Source of the DNA: Ancylostoma caninum
Taxonomy: Eukaryota; Nematoda; Chromadorea; Rhabditida; Ancylostomatidae
Direction of reading: 5' to 3'
DNA: 64,000 nucleotides
NCBI GenBank assembly: GCA_037903475.1
Contig: JBAJFG010000452.1
Span: 62,001 to 126,000, forward strand
Shown here piece by piece: positions 1 through 13,200 of the stretch (its first letter is position 1; every line of letters starts with the position of its first letter). Under the pieces are notes generated by a model. The model ran no database searches, had not been told where the DNA came from, and saw only the letters and a list, made by a program, of their open reading frames with translations. A program made the position numbers and the translations under genes.

Positions 1-169
1 GTTTTCGCGCCGACCCAAAGCAGCGTAAATGGAAACGCGATTTGTTCGCACGGCAGTCGCAACGGCGAAACTAGGAACAGTGCTGACCTGCCAGGATTTG
101 TCTTCTACCTCCTTCCTTTGCACTGTGTATCGGCGCGTAAACTTTGACGCGCCGCAAGCATGAATAACT

Positions 170-952
170 TTAAAGGCAGCACCCACGGAAAATTTCGCTT
201 CTTAGATCTTGATCCAATCGTGATCCAATCGATTGTGGGGTCAATTTTGCAATAATAGTACTAGTCAGAACTTTCCCCATCATAAGTAATAACAGATAAT
301 ACCTGGATGAGCAGGATCAGAAGGCAGTAAGTTTTACGAGTTCTCATGCCACCACTGCGCTCCAAAATCATCCTCGGAGCGCAAAAAACAGCAGCCATTA
401 GCTGATTGTGCAATGATTGCGAGTGGAAGTCCTTCATTTCAACGTTCTCATAACTCATTTCGACCAAAGTTGCATTTTTATTCTCGGCTTCCCTTCATTT
501 ACTTCCTTTTCATTTGTAAATAATCTCTCTAAACCCTTTTTACGTTCAGAACATCCAATTTTTCAAATATTGCGTGTATCTGAATTATTTAGTTTCTATA
601 AGGACCATATGACTTTGTTCTTTTCCCGAGGAATGTCTTTATAATAAACATCCCATTTCCTTTCTCTGTCAAGAAAGTCTCTTTCTCTTTCAAGAAAGTC
701 GCTTCACTAGCTAAATATCCGATGGTGCAAAGAAAATTGCCGGTGATGATGGCAGCGTTATCGACTTTTTTGTTCGACCCCATACGTGTAACTCGACCAT
801 CGCGCTCTAACCTTCCAAGATAGAAGCATCCAAAGACTGTTTTTGCAAAAGTTTCGGCGGAATTGAACACTTCTCTCATACTCCTCATGGTCAAAAACTT
901 GATATTTCGCTGCAATCTCGGAAATGGAATTTTCCGTGGGTGCTGCCTTTAA
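170..952. mobile_element. TTAA-flanked terminal-inverted-repeat element (piggyBac-like insertion signature)
   Basis: Both ends carry the same inverted sequence, beginning AGGCAGCACCCACGGAAAA, at 174 onward and, inverted, up to 948. Each is bounded by TTAA (170-173 and 949-952), so the element is about 775 bp with a TTAA target duplication. TTAA duplications are the hallmark of piggyBac transposons, but no piggyBac transposase is visible, so this would be a non-autonomous member. On the minus strand the interior has a 108-codon open frame (589-915) and, at 303-347, a possible signal-peptide exon starting MRTRKTYCLLILLIQ before a GTATTA donor; neither was recognised. A lone related end occurs at 36240-36268. 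The TTAA could instead be part of the inverted repeat of another superfamily. Confidence 0.6.
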
Positions 953-3900
953 GGAAACCAAAAATTGCTGATGCCGACCTTGCAGTAAGAATCTGCTGGT
1001 TTCTGCTCATGAGGTGTTCAGTCTTCCCAACGCCTCCTATACAGTTCTCCACTCTCTGATCTGAGACACCTGTGGAACGAAGTCAGAGCACCTATGCCCA
1101 TATTCGTGGATGTTCCCGAGAAGGTTTTGAGCTTTCTGATCACTAGGAGTTGTTGAGTTTCTCACCCGAATGTAGCATATATTCCCATTTGTACCACCAC
1201 TCGTCATCGCTGTTTCAGACGAGTTGATTCCTTTTACATATTTTCACCTCTAGAACTTGTACACTTCATAAGAGCGGGTGAGTCACAACCTTTTTAGGTA
1301 TGGAACTTGGACCCTGCGTTCCATAGAATACAGTCCATTGTGCGCGTGTCCTTTTTAAAACATCCCTAGATGAGACTCGATTGATCCTTGTGATTCCCAA
1401 TAGGGGACTTCTATCCCTGCAGTTTCATGTGCATTTGAGATCAAATATGCAATCCCGTACATATGTGTCCGTAAATTTCCACAAATTTGGACACTGCTCC
1501 TCACGTTTACCCGAAATTAGGAAGGGCATGGCCATTTGCACAAATTCGCCGCTAAACGTGTATTTTCACTGAGGCATGAATAATGGAGTTAGTGCAAGCG
1601 GAGCAGGTGTTCCGGCTGCATTTTCAAAGGCTGTTGTCGCGTTTTTACGCAAGTGATCTGTAGTGAAGGCTAAACGCAGTCTTTGGACTCGGCGATTATA
1701 GCACGAAGTATCAACAGTAGGTAGTACATTTCTGTAGAATGGAGTGACATTTTCCTAGGAAAAAAATGATGAAAACAAAGAGGATTTATGCTAAGAGTAC
1801 AAGGCACGAGTGGCAATGTTGCACTAGGTAATCCTAAGAGTGTTGTTCCTAAAGTGCAATGCTAATCAGCCTTCAATTTTCCTGGAAGTATATGACAACG
1901 ATGTGTGGAAGGCAGGACGAGGAACTTTGCAAACCTGGCGGTGCGGTGCATCGCGGCTCTGCTTCTTCTGCAGTGCAGTAACGATTGTGCTTTACTGTAA
2001 ACAGCTTTGACGTGACATCGCTTTCTCCTTGCGAATGCAACTTGGACGATGTTCTTCCGATTTTCCTATAAAGAAAATTTATGGCCGCATGTGGCATATG
2101 TATATGTACTTACACCACAAAAATTTGCGGATGATGATATGGTAAAATGATGGTCCCCTTTCGTGTTTACTTATGGGCAGGGCTCTTGTTCAACCAATCT
2201 GTAGCAGAGACAGAATCTCTTTAATGCATCAACGAGAAATGCTGGTACAGGGATGTCTACAAGGTCGCGAGCCTCCTTTCCCTGCTCTACTTCGTACTAT
2301 TCGCTCGGGCATTCGCACTAGCCGCATTCTGATGACCTAAGGTCATTCATGTCGATGAAATGTTGTGACTCTGCGTATAATTATTCGCCGTCCGAGTCTA
2401 ATCGAATAAGCAGGTGAAACAGAGCGAAAAGGTGCACGGCCGACGTCGACTCGCAGCTCGGACACCGCTCGCTCGCTCGCGTAAGCAGTCGTTCCTGCCG
2501 CTCGGCAGTGCTCCTTCCTTCTCCTTGGCCTGGATCCCGAGACACCTCGTCAGATGACTCACTAGCTCGATAGCCTGAAGTGAACGCTGTGCGTGCCCTA
2601 ATTATATCTCAAGTGACATGTGCAATTAGATTTCGCGGATATCAAGGGGTTCTACGAAAGTGGTGCCTTCGAGCACGAATGGTCAACGAATGCGCGGAGG
2701 CCTTAGCTCCTAGGATATTATGTGGTTTTATTCAGAAATTTTCCGATGAAGATCTTTGTTTATATTGAAAAATTGTATTCTCATGCAAAAAAGGGGCATT
2801 CACCTCGGAGTGAACATTGCGCTGGAATATGCGCGCGAGCTGATAAATTCCAATAGATCAGATTCTCAGTTGAAAGGCTACGTTTTAGCGGCCCTCATGT
2901 AGCTTTTGTAGTGGGTCCGCAATTGCACTGATGTTTACTCCGTGACAAATGCCATATACAGCACAGATCTTTCATCAGATCAATAATTGATTGCTCCCCT
3001 ATAGTCATGGATGAGCTCAAACATCCCTACAAATTTACGGAGAGTGACGTTTCCACTCTGATAACAGAACTTTCTGCTTACTCTTACAGGTTTCTAGAAT
3101 GTTTCAGAGCGCTGGAATAAATTAAACTTTTTTCTTTTAGATTCCAGCGTCCGCTACTTCCTAATTTCTTTAGATTTTTCAATTTTTCCGTGAACGACTA
3201 AGACTTTTCCACTGAAAAAGCCATCCACATATTCAAGTGGTACGAATGCGCATAGACGAGGATTAAATTCCATGAGGTTAGAAATTCCTAAATGTTCTCT
3301 TTTCTATGCAAATTCGATTACTATCTCCGCAAATTGTACGTCGGCTAGTTTTAGGTCGATCCTAGAAAATTCCTAATTATATTGGTTTTAATACAAATTG
3401 TAAGGAGAGAATGCTCTCCATCCTGAAATGGAAACTCGTCCACTCCGAACAAGCGGAAATTTGGGCTCTTTCCCTGGCCGTCCCACCACTGATTTTTCCT
3501 CAACAAAGTTTTCTCCCCTAGTATCCAGTAATTTGCCCCGAAAAATCTTATACTTACACATGTACGTAGTTTCCCTGTCAAATCTACCCATCGCTTTCCG
3601 AGAATTTGAGCGTAATAGTGCACACTCAGCATTTCATGGAATTACGCAGCCTTTCCCATAAATTTCGGATTAACTACGTATTACAGTTGTAATTCTGATA
3701 GGACGGGCAAGCCTAGAATTTCGGAAAATTACAGATGAATATCGCCACTTTGCTGTAGAATTCTCCGAAATTTTCACGATTTGGAGTGAAACCGCTGCTG
3801 TGGAACAATCGGGTGTACATGAGTCAGCCTCGCAATTCCATTGTTTCAATTCTCCCTGCTACGAACTCCCAGCTCTCCACTAGCTCCAGAAACATGGGAA

Positions 3901-4803
3901 AGACCATAAGCGAGCTTCTACTGAACGTGTGTGTATCAGTGGCGGACGCAGGGGGAATCGCTTTAGAAAAGAAATCAAAAAAACTTGTGTCAGCCTGTTT
4001 TTAATTCTTTATTTTTAACGTTATTTTTTCTAAATATTTTTTGTTAACTATTTGCTGTTATAAATAATATTTTTATAGATTTTATTTCCCATCTGGGTCC
4101 CCAAAGCGGCTGCGTGACAAGAGGTACGCTGCTGGTCTATGATTGGTCGGTTCATGTGCGCGTCGCGGCTGCAGCCTTCGAGGGTAGGAGCAGTTCTGCG
4201 TGGATATGGACAACTTTTCTAAACTTGAGTGGGACAGATGAGTGTTATCGTAACCCACAAACTGTGAGAAGGTGGCCACCGATGTCGTTTAGGGTGTCGA
4301 ATTTGAAGAAACAACCTGAACTTGAAAAGCATATGCGCGCGACGCGGTCGCGTGGCGGCGTACGTCTTGACCGTCATCTCCTCCCCCCCCCCCAAAGCGA
4401 CTGAGTTCTGAGTCTGCCACCAGTATGTACCTATGTGCGAAAGCTATCATCGCTCTTTTGCAAATACTCAATCCACATCCCATTTGGAGCGTGTGAAGCT
4501 GTCACATGCTCATTAATATCTCGTATTTCAGTTTGCAGTCAGTGCAGACTGCTTGTACTCCGCGATATACCCCTACCTGTTGTTCACTATCGCAAGCATC
4601 TTATTCAAGCATTTCATTATTGGAACCTCATCTCTGAGAAGAATGAAAAGTGAACGTGATTTCCCATAGTTGATGTCCCGAGCTTCGCCGTCCTTTTACT
4701 GAGTTCCATCCAAAAGCCCCATCCACATCGGCGTAAATGCTCTTTAAAAGCATTATTACGGTTATTTACACTTCCGCACCTACTAATTTTCGGCGCGGTT
4801 CAG
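953..4803. other. Stretch without a recognised gene
   Basis: Open frames here are short and mostly exist on both strands at once, as in 3351-3661, which argues against coding. A GC-rich patch at 2400-2560 with GCTCGCTCGCTCGCG could be a promoter or first exon, but nothing confirms this. An 11-base C run lies at 4383-4393. AT-rich sequence fills 4000-4080. Confidence 0.5.
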
Positions 4804-5013
4804 ATTGCTTCAGGATTGGCGGTTGGGCTCTTTCCAATTGCTCTCTATTGTCGTTGGGAGAGACACACTAATTCCTTACTCTATCTGGATATCTTTGGCA
4901 GACATTTTCGCTGCAGTCCTCTTACACGATCAAAAGGAAAGTATTCTTGTCGATCTCAATTCTCGGTCCATCTTCGCTTTCAAAGATACAATATATGGAA
5001 CTGGCCCAGATAA
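4804..5013 (+). CDS. Possible exon of a membrane protein (unrecognised)
   Basis: An acceptor-like TTCAG ends at 4803 and opens a 70-residue frame that runs to a stop at 5013. It starts IASGLAVGLFPIALYCRWER, a hydrophobic stretch followed by charged residues, which could be the end of a transmembrane helix. An overlapping frame of similar length (4805-5035) competes with it. I see no family motif and no second exon in phase. It could be the last exon of a receptor or transporter, or chance. Support rests on the splice site and composition alone. Confidence 0.2.
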   Translation: MASGLAVGLFPIALYCRWERHTNSLLYLDIFGRHFRCSPLTRSKGKYSCRSQFSVHLRFQRYNIWNWPR

Positions 5014-6098
5014 GAACTGTACTACCCATAGCTAAGTGATGTTCACTTCACGAAAACGTAGGTGTTCGCAGAGCTAATGAAGCTGATGAAGGCGGAATGT
5101 GGTGGGAAAGCCTATAAAAGTACGGGTTTTCCCATGTTTTTCATAACTAAATAAGATGCGCTGATTCGTTCATCTTTTTTAAAAAGATCTTTATTTCTGC
5201 TTTTTTTCTGGCAAATAATTGCCCTTACATAAAAACGGAAACATGAACAAGGACTACGTCCAGCCTCGAGTTCTTGGCGGATCAACGGCAGCCACCACTT
5301 CGCTCTGCATACATATACTCTCATATTGGATATGAAATTGTTCTGTTTACCCCCATAGGCGTGCGTTTCTTCGGCAATTATTTGAAGTTCGTACATTTGA
5401 TCGCTACCCGCCCCGCGAATTCATTTCGCTGTTTTTGCCTGAGGACTTGAGATACTTCCCCACGAAAACAGATTTATTAATTTCATCGGGGAAATTCCCA
5501 GTTTATCCTCCCCGTTCTCGTAGTTATTAGGTCTGTGACATGATTATTAAGTATAGCAAAGTAAGTATACTAGCATGACGTAGTCTGGTTTTGCACTTTT
5601 CCCATTTGAAAGAAAGCAGCACGAGTTCCTTAGGAAGTGAATGTGAGTTTCGAGATCGTGCTGAAATAGCTCGAAATTTTGTACCTTCCAAACCTGTCTC
5701 TTGTTCCTCTTGTTCCTTACTGGCTTATAAATTTATTTGACGAGTCTCGATTCCTGAACCTCACTATTTTCTGGCTTTCCCAGATTCATTCTGTTCTCAT
5801 GTCCCTCACGTTCATGCTTCAAGAGTGGGCATTCCAGAAGAATTCGATTTCTTCCAAAAATACACTTGTCCACACTGCTTTCGGCGCAGGTGCGCTCGTT
5901 AATCTTTTGCGCTATAACTGATCCACAAGAATTATATCCATTCATAACTGGCCTCGACAGCCGGCTACTACTTCTCCTCGGCGGATTTCGAGTGTGCTCT
6001 ACACTGCCTTTCGTTGTATCGTTGATGTTTTTCGCCTGTAATATTTTACAGTAGTAAATGTATAGACCGTGGTACGTGGTAGTAGTACAGTTGTAGTA
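5014..6098. other. Stretch without a recognised gene
   Basis: Open frames at 5112-5396, 5679-5921 and 5733-5945 overlap on opposite strands and show no motif or convincing splice boundary. Confidence 0.45.
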
Positions 6099-6314
6099 TT
6101 AGGTTGGTTTGAAAGTTCTGCCCTAAGTTTCACGCTTTGTTTTACTGAACTCGTGGCTGATACCGCTGTGCAAAGTGCACGCTCTTGTACACCTTTCTAA
6201 TGGAATTTTTCAGAACATTCTACCATATTCTATTGTCACAAAAAACTTATCAAGGCCTGTGAAAAATTATTCGAAAAATTCTTCTTAGTGCGGGATTTTT
6301 TTGACCGTCCTACG
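6099..6314. mobile_element. Mariner-like MITE
   Basis: The left end reads TTAGGTTGGTTTGAAAGTTC directly after a TA dinucleotide (6097-6098). The right end reads TTTTTTGACCGTCCTACG followed by TA (6315-6316), a degenerate inverted copy. TA duplication and a TTAGGTTGG start are typical of mariner transposons. At 216 bp there is no room for a transposase, so it would be non-autonomous. The mismatches between the ends point to an old copy. Confidence 0.5.
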
Positions 6315-7639
6315 TAGTTAGCACCAACTTACAACTGTTTCCCTTATCTCTTCATTTATCCCCACAGTTGATTAATTCGAACCTAGATAGGGGCTATCTA
6401 GAGTAAGTTACTTTTATTTTTACATAGTTTTTGGTCAGATTATCCATCTTAAGACTTGCTGAAGAATGTATCGTTCACTGGTTGTATAGGCTTCGCTAGT
6501 CCAAGATGGACGAGTTTTCTGAATAGAAATTAATGCACTTCACTGCTCCCAACATCAAATTCTTTCGGGGCTGGAACGTTATACCAGGGAAAGGGGGTAG
6601 GGATGCGGCCGAGAACTGTGATGGTCTGTTGGACGAACTGACTAATCATGGAAGTCGGTTTCACCACCCCCACCCCCAGGTATAACCACTCCCCTCCACC
6701 TCTAATTTTTTTTGGCCTGCTGTGATACTCGGCTAAAATATGCCATGTTTTGTTCGACAAACTCACCCATTCCGGTATATCCCCGAGAACGTTCGTGAAC
6801 CCCATTAGGAGCTACCGTGTTGATGAGTGCTCCAGGGTAGAGCTGTAACCTGTTCACCTCTTCAAAACAAGAAGGCATGTTTCGCCGAAGAGACTTGTCA
6901 CACGGCTGCAACTTTCACGAAAACTACCTAATGATGCCAAAATTTACCGGAAACCCAAGTGATTACCGCCTGGTGCTTTGAAAATGCACGGAAAGCCAAA
7001 ATTTATTCTACAAGCAGCCGTATTTTGTAGCATTCACGACATAAAGTAGGAAATATGAAAAAAATTACCGCTAGAAAATCCCCTTTTCTGAACAAATAGG
7101 AATTTTGGAAGCCTTTCCACTGGAGCCCGCCTCCTTCACTGAGCGACATCCACAACTCGACATGGAAATCTCCGGTAAATTTCAGGAAATTCCTGCAGTT
7201 TTCATCTAAAGTCCGTATAAATTCTGCTTTTTCTCCTCTCGCACTTTCTGTTTCTTGGTGAAACACCTTGGCTTTACGTGGTGTGGTTTATCCTATTGGG
7301 AACTAGTACTTACCCTGCTGAACGTACGCCGCCGAATCGGGCGAATTTCGGCCAAAACCCCTTGCATATCCTGCATTTCACCAAATTACGCCGCCTTTCC
7401 AGTGAATTTCGGCTTGGCTTGCATTTTCGATGTAGCCGATGGAAATCGCTTAAATTTCTGGTGATTTCTAGCTCAATCAGGTGGTTTCCTAGAAACTTTC
7501 GGCAACGTCCTACACATTTCCCTTCGGAGAGTGAGCTTCATCCCCCTTTTTTCCAGGACTCAGATATATTGCTGCCTATGAGATGGTAAAAATTGCGGCT
7601 GGGAGTGAGAATTTATTTTTTTCCACCAGAAAATGCAAC

Positions 7640-7830
7640 AACCTGGAGTTGAGGCAGTGAGTTTTTGAGCAGTTGGCCACCGGAAAGTTCACTTCTCTCA
7701 GCCATCACACGAGTCAGGCGTTGTGGAATTGAGTGCACCGACGTGGGCTCAACAATTCCCACTTGCTGGCGCACTATTTCCCTCCAGAATCCAGCTTATA
7801 CCTCAAGTGCACGAAATTGAGCGACTAGAA
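7640..7830 (-). pseudogene. Possible transposase C-terminal remnant
   Basis: The minus strand reads, after one in-frame stop, AGFWREIVRQQVGIVEP, then SVHSIPQRLTRVMAERSEL and GGQLLKNSLPQLQ. The pattern of a tryptophan-rich turn followed by SIPQRLxxV resembles the C-terminal end of DDE transposases, where a helix precedes an xxxIPxRLxxV motif. No catalytic aspartates are seen in the flanks, so it could only be a decayed scrap. The similarity is by eye and may be misleading. Confidence 0.25.
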
Positions 7831-7862
7831 CTTAAATTTTCGAATCTAAACAGGTTTCATTT

Positions 7863-9670
7863 TTGAAGGAATCCTCAATTTTGGCAGTAGTTCTTTCAGT
7901 TGGCAGTTTTTCACGGAAATATTTGATAAAGGCACATAACCCGGAAAATTCCAGAACTTTCGTCTTCAGTCAGATGCACATTGCACTTTCCTCACTTTTT
8001 AATGGGTCAAATAAGATTTTGGGAGCATTTCTGTTTTCTCATTATCCCTCAAGGCTCCTACTCAGCACTAAGAAACTCTTGAGCGGCTTGCTAATTAAGC
8101 TACACTTCCTGAAGCAATACGTGGCGTTATCATTCTCCCATTATGGGGAAACACTGACAATTTTGTTTCCCAGTGCAATCAAACAAATGGAAGGAATGAA
8201 ATTTCACACGATGCTTCGACGTTTCTTTTTGCTGTTGCGTGGTTGCTGTGCAAGTCTACCATTTCAAACTCTCTCGAGGAAATCACTGAATGTTGGGTGT
8301 CAAAGCTTAAAAAAACTTTTCTCAATTTTCTGGAAGGAATGCTTTTTTTGTGAGAAGGAATCTGGACATTTCGGGCAAAAACTGAATTACATAGAAACAT
8401 TTTAGACGTAAACGAGTGCTTCATACGAGGGCTGTGCGCTACAAAGAATTTCAAAATCCGCTAATCAGTAAATTAATGTTGTTGGTGTTGGGGGGGGGGG
8501 ATAGCAGTTACGTTGAACCTTTGATCCCTTAACTCGTTATAATATTGAGGCATAGTGAACAAATATGACCACCTCCATTGAAGATGCGAGCTTTCGTATC
8601 GGAGAAAACCATAGATGCGTAAGATACACAGCGAGTGTTAGGAGTACTGTGCCGTTCTTCAGTTGGAGGACATTTCGAGCCCTCCTGTCTTTGTCGAGAC
8701 ATCAATTTTGACTCTTTAACGATGTAAACTTTGACGGATCTTGAGAGATTTCGGTTAAATCGTTTATCCACTAGTTCCCATCCTTGTTCTGTGATCCTAG
8801 GCATCGTTGTAGTGACCGACAGTTCGCTTCTGCGGTGTCCAGGCTGTTAAGTGGAAATTTTATTTTCTACGGACTGACGTTGAAAACGCGAACGTGCTCT
8901 CGCTGCTACCATTTTCACGTCTCTGAACACATCTAAGACGATGTCGATGACTTCCTGAGAGGGATAAGGTGTTTGGCGGTCCGGAACATGGATATAGCAT
9001 CAGTGCCACTTTCGGGCCTCTGAAGGCTTCCATCGGTCCTGTCGAAACATCGGACCGTTGAAAATAAAGTTTCCATCTAACAGCTCGGACGGCGCAAAAG
9101 CAAACTATCTCAGTTAATCCGTTAACTTAGTGAAATTGGCCGTGTACGGTTCGATGTGTTAATATGGGCCGTTAATAATGAACAGCCCTGGTTCAAACCT
9201 CTAGAATAGGGAAAAGAAAGGGGTACACAACGATTGTGCTTGCTTCACGTCTAACCTCTGTCATGAAGGCAGAAGGAGTCAAGTGAGGCGTTTGCCATTA
9301 AGTTTGATTTGTAAGAGTTTAGGTAAACAATATTGAAGAGCAATAGGAGTTTTGGCTCATGTGAGAAAAATTATTAACGAAAAAATTTGACACAGTATTT
9401 ATGCCACACTCTGTACGTGTACCCCTAATTCACTATTCCTCACATTTCCTTCCCATAACTACTCTTTCCCAATGCCCACGCAGATCGCACGTCTTGCATT
9501 TCTAAACTTTTTTTTTCAATTGCGTCTGATGTATTGGCTTTCTCAAGCGTTCGTGGAATAGGTTCCTACTAGTCCAAGTTAACCAACTCAGGGAATCACA
9601 CTCTAAGCACGTGCTACTAGTGGGAAAACATTGCGAGAATTTCCCAGCTATTGAAACAGCAGATACTCAC
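7863..9670. other. Stretch without a recognised gene; one long unassigned open frame
   Basis: A 180-codon open frame runs from 7863 to 8405 on the plus strand. It is rich in Ser, Leu, Phe and Lys, has no motif I know, and a 91-codon minus frame overlaps its end, so I do not call it a gene. An 11-base G run lies at 8490-8500. From 8800 to 9300 the sequence is moderately GC-rich without structure that I can name. Confidence 0.4.
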
Positions 9671-9785
9671 ACGAAAGCTGCACTCCACAGAAGTACTGCT
9701 GCTGTCCGAAGACCTTCGAAGAATTCGAGGCGTTTCTCATCAATGCCGCTCAGTTTCACTGGTCTATGAACTTTTTCTGATACCC
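9671..9785 (-). CDS. Possible exon, weakly acyltransferase-3-like
   Basis: The exon is bounded by an acceptor-like ACATCTAG before 9785 and a strong GTGAGTATCT donor after 9671. It encodes a segment ending in KRLEFFEGLRTAAVLLWSAAF. Nematode membrane acyltransferases of the acyltransferase-3 (NRF-6/OAC) family begin their first helix with a basic residue, then xxFxGLRxxAxL, and this matches loosely, although the usual downstream histidine is not present. No flanking exon could be joined to it. It could equally be chance. Confidence 0.22.
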
Positions 9786-10002
9786 CTAGATGTACACGTA
9801 GTAGAGCAACAAGCGAGCAATAACACTGGCTCAGGCTCTGTCGCTGACAACAACTCGCCATGCCGCGATGGAAGAGGAAGTAATGGAGATTTTGACCTTT
9901 CATTGGGTCTTACGTGATATTCAATGGGCGGACGTTGTACTCGTAGCGATTTCCTGGAGTAGACATGCGAAAATGCTTAGTGACTCCAGCTATCGCAACT
10001 CG

Positions 10003-10230
10003 CTACGCCAGTCTTTCCTCGCTATCGTGGATTAACTCAGCTAAAGCCCGTCCTAAATACAGTAACCACGAAGATTTCTCTTCCAAGGAGGTGGACCCTG
10101 CTGCTGGCTCCTGATACTCAACGATGGCCAATAAAATCCAGACGAAAACCTGCTTTTGAGTGAAGATACGGAAGATTCCCGTGGTTAAGGCCTGCAGCCC
10201 GCCTTGCACATGCAACGCCGCACTCTAATT
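10003..10230 (-). CDS. Possible exon of an unrecognised gene
   Basis: The minus strand is open for about 75 codons, ending at a stop at 10003, with a possible acceptor (CAATTAG) just upstream near 10228. The peptide contains GIFRIFTQKQVFVWILLAIV, which reads like one hydrophobic helix, followed by an acidic and polar tail with GRALAELIHDSEERLA. No family was recognised. It lies on the same strand as the possible exon at 9671-9785, but an in-phase junction could not be shown. Confidence 0.2.
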
Positions 10231-13200
10231 GCCTGCGCATCCGCACATTTCATTGATGTTAGGTTTTTCATTTTCGTCCAATCCATCTGTTTCCTGTTTT
10301 TACCTGTCCAGACAGGGGCCAAGACGCGTGCTAGCGGTCTTCGACCACTGGAGCTTCCTGTACATTAATTGTCCGCGCGCAGTTCCTGAAGAAAAGCCAA
10401 TTTGTGCCGTCTGAGAAATGGTAGGCGGAGATGTGAACTGCCCTTCCGGTGTTCTTAATAAGTGTTCGCATTGATCTGCATCCACAGTATGATTTCATAT
10501 CTATTTCGAATGTTGTTGGGAACTCTCGAATATTTGAATGTTCAAATTTCCCAGCCTTCTTGAGCCTTTTGATATATTGCCATATTGCAAAAGAGCTGCC
10601 ACCTCGTCTGGCAGCACTATTTATACACACACATGTAAGATGGTAACTGTGCTGGATATTGTAGCCACTACCCTGGTGGCATCCATTTGTACATCTTGCT
10701 ACACAACAGAACATTAATGCTGCCCATACTCGTAGCGTGTTACTAATATATACACAAATACAATATAGTAGCTAGAGGGTGGAACACAACCGGCCCGACA
10801 CCAGGTTAACGGCAAACACAACTCCCCGACGTATGAACCGTGCTCGGCAGGAGGAGCGTGTGCTCCATGCCTCCTCGCACAGCCAGGAACGCTGGGTTAC
10901 CTTCCTATAGTGCTGCTCCTGTCCTTGTCCTACTATGTGGATTGTTGTTTTTGCTAATCGACACATGCGTTGTTCCACCATTTATGCTCTTGCTTTCGGA
11001 AGCTACCGCTCCCCGTGGTTGACACTCGGCGACTGGACAACTACGCGTACCAGGAGCGTAGGGCCTTGCACGCAGCGACCTGGGACCCTTCGAAGACATT
11101 ATAGAGTCGCACGAAGTCGCATCATCGGTTCTAGAAAGCTGTGGTTGTTTACATGAGTTTCTGTGATAAAAGTGTGGCTTTTCCTGTAACCCAGAATGGA
11201 TGAGCTTCCCGCCGCCGCCAACACGTTTTAGTTCGATTTGATGAAACCGATAAAATTTAGCGATCTTCGTTTGTAGACCTGATCATTCTGGATTTGCGGG
11301 TAATTTAGTGTATTCCCGAGAACGTTCACGATTTCCCTATTGTTGGTGAGTCCACAGTTCGTTAAATCGTTCGACTGTTGGAGGCGTGCTCGTGTCAGAT
11401 CTATTTGGACGGGTTTTAACTGAGAGCGAGGAACCGGGATGAGAATGGAATGCAAAATTTGGTATTAAGGATATGTATGGATGCGCAGACAAATAGCGTG
11501 CCACGCTGCATGTGATGCAGCGCGTTTTGTGAGCTTCGACTACTGGAATCACCAAAAATGGACACAACAAATGTATATATTTTTGCTATGTGATTGCCCC
11601 TCTTTTTTATGCAGATAGTCTACGCTTCTTTGGTGGTGGAAGCGCATGCCCGGAGGATTTTTAACTTGTCTTCTTTGTATTGCACTCCCACAAGTCACAC
11701 CACATTTTTTTGTGATCAGGCTCTCAGAAGGCAATTATTTTCCATTGATTTGAGGCGGTTCCCCTTGCATTTCATCCTTGCCACTGCAGATAGTCTATCA
11801 GAAGCACTGACTCACTTCTGGCCTGTGTTTGTTGTGAGGTCCGCTGCTTCTATTACGCGGCAAAGTTAATTAGTTTCAGTAAAGTCAACCACAATGCCCG
11901 TCGATGCCGCATTTCAACGTTTCTTCAGGTTTTTTTCTTCAGGATGCAAAATCGAATCTCACTGGAATTACGCTACGCTTTGGGAGCAACTGCCGTGTAA
12001 CGAATCAATATAAACGTTTGATAGCTTGATAGTTCCCTGGTGTGTGACTTATGGCAAGCTTATTCTCCTTTTAATTTTTAGGAGAATTGTTGTGTCGAAT
12101 CTATTACTGGTGCACTAGAGTAACGTGATGTAGCAATGACTCTGAAGCAAATTCGCTCAATGAAGCCTACTCAGGACTGAAAAAAGCAATTAATCTAGTG
12201 ATTGAATCAGGAATCGAATAAAAGCTCAAATTTCCAAAAGAGAGGACTCGTACTAGCCCATCTTAGCAGCCTGCTTACCCACCTCGTTTCCCTGTCACAG
12301 CACCTGAAATTCTCCATCGTTCTCTTTTTTCTCTAACTTCTCTTCACCATTTTTATCTGCTGAAAATGGCCATAGCAAGCCATTGAAAAGGGCTGTTTTG
12401 TTCTAGTCTATTATTTTATTATTTTTACTTCTGTTTTAAGAGTCTCTTCTGTGACTTCATTAGTGCCACTTTGCTATCTTTGTCCCAAAAATATCAGAAA
12501 CATTCTGCCCAGACCTGAAGTTGCTGAATGCACTCATCATGCAAGTCATATTGATTTCGTACCTTAATCCCCGTTGGAGGGTTACGATAGGTATACGCAA
12601 AAATATCCCGCAACACCTTCTGAACAATGCACAGAGAGTTTACTTGCTAGTTCGCATGCATTGTATTCCTATCGTGAACTCATAAAATAACACTGCTGTA
12701 CAAAATTGGTGTGGTTTCAAGGTAAGCACATAGAGCAACCCTCCCTCCAGGCTAATTTTGAGAGGACTTTGTTGTTTCTTCTGAGACCGAGTTCTGGAGC
12801 TTTCAGACTTTGAGAAGAGTTAGCCTCATACTCTTGTTCAATTTCCTATTTGAATTCAGAGAAATTTTGGGAATGCCTGGTTTTTAAGCGGTTTATGACA
12901 GAGAGCACACTTGTCTAGCGATTACCGTCTGAACAGCTCGCGAGGGTTGAAACTGATTCCTTCCGAGGATGCTACCAATTTTATCTCACTTCGTTTCAAA
13001 TAGTCACATCTGACACTCATCTACTGGATTCTCGAAGGTCTTCTGAAATCCATCCTTTATTGTATAGCTTTGAAAAGTCTACTAATAATTAATATTCTGA
13101 TAGAAACTATTATTCCGTGAAATTGGTTCTCACATCATGCTTTGTCTAAAGGATCCAACACCACGTTGAATATCAGTGACAAGTGATTGCTACCACCTTT

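Noticed and set aside
9185..9205. GGTTCAAACC resembling a tRNA T-loop
   Set aside because: Upstream sequence does not fold into the remaining arms of a tRNA.
10331..10714. 127-codon minus frame with several cysteines
   Set aside because: The cysteines are irregular, there is no signal peptide or splice support, and open frames on the plus strand overlap it.
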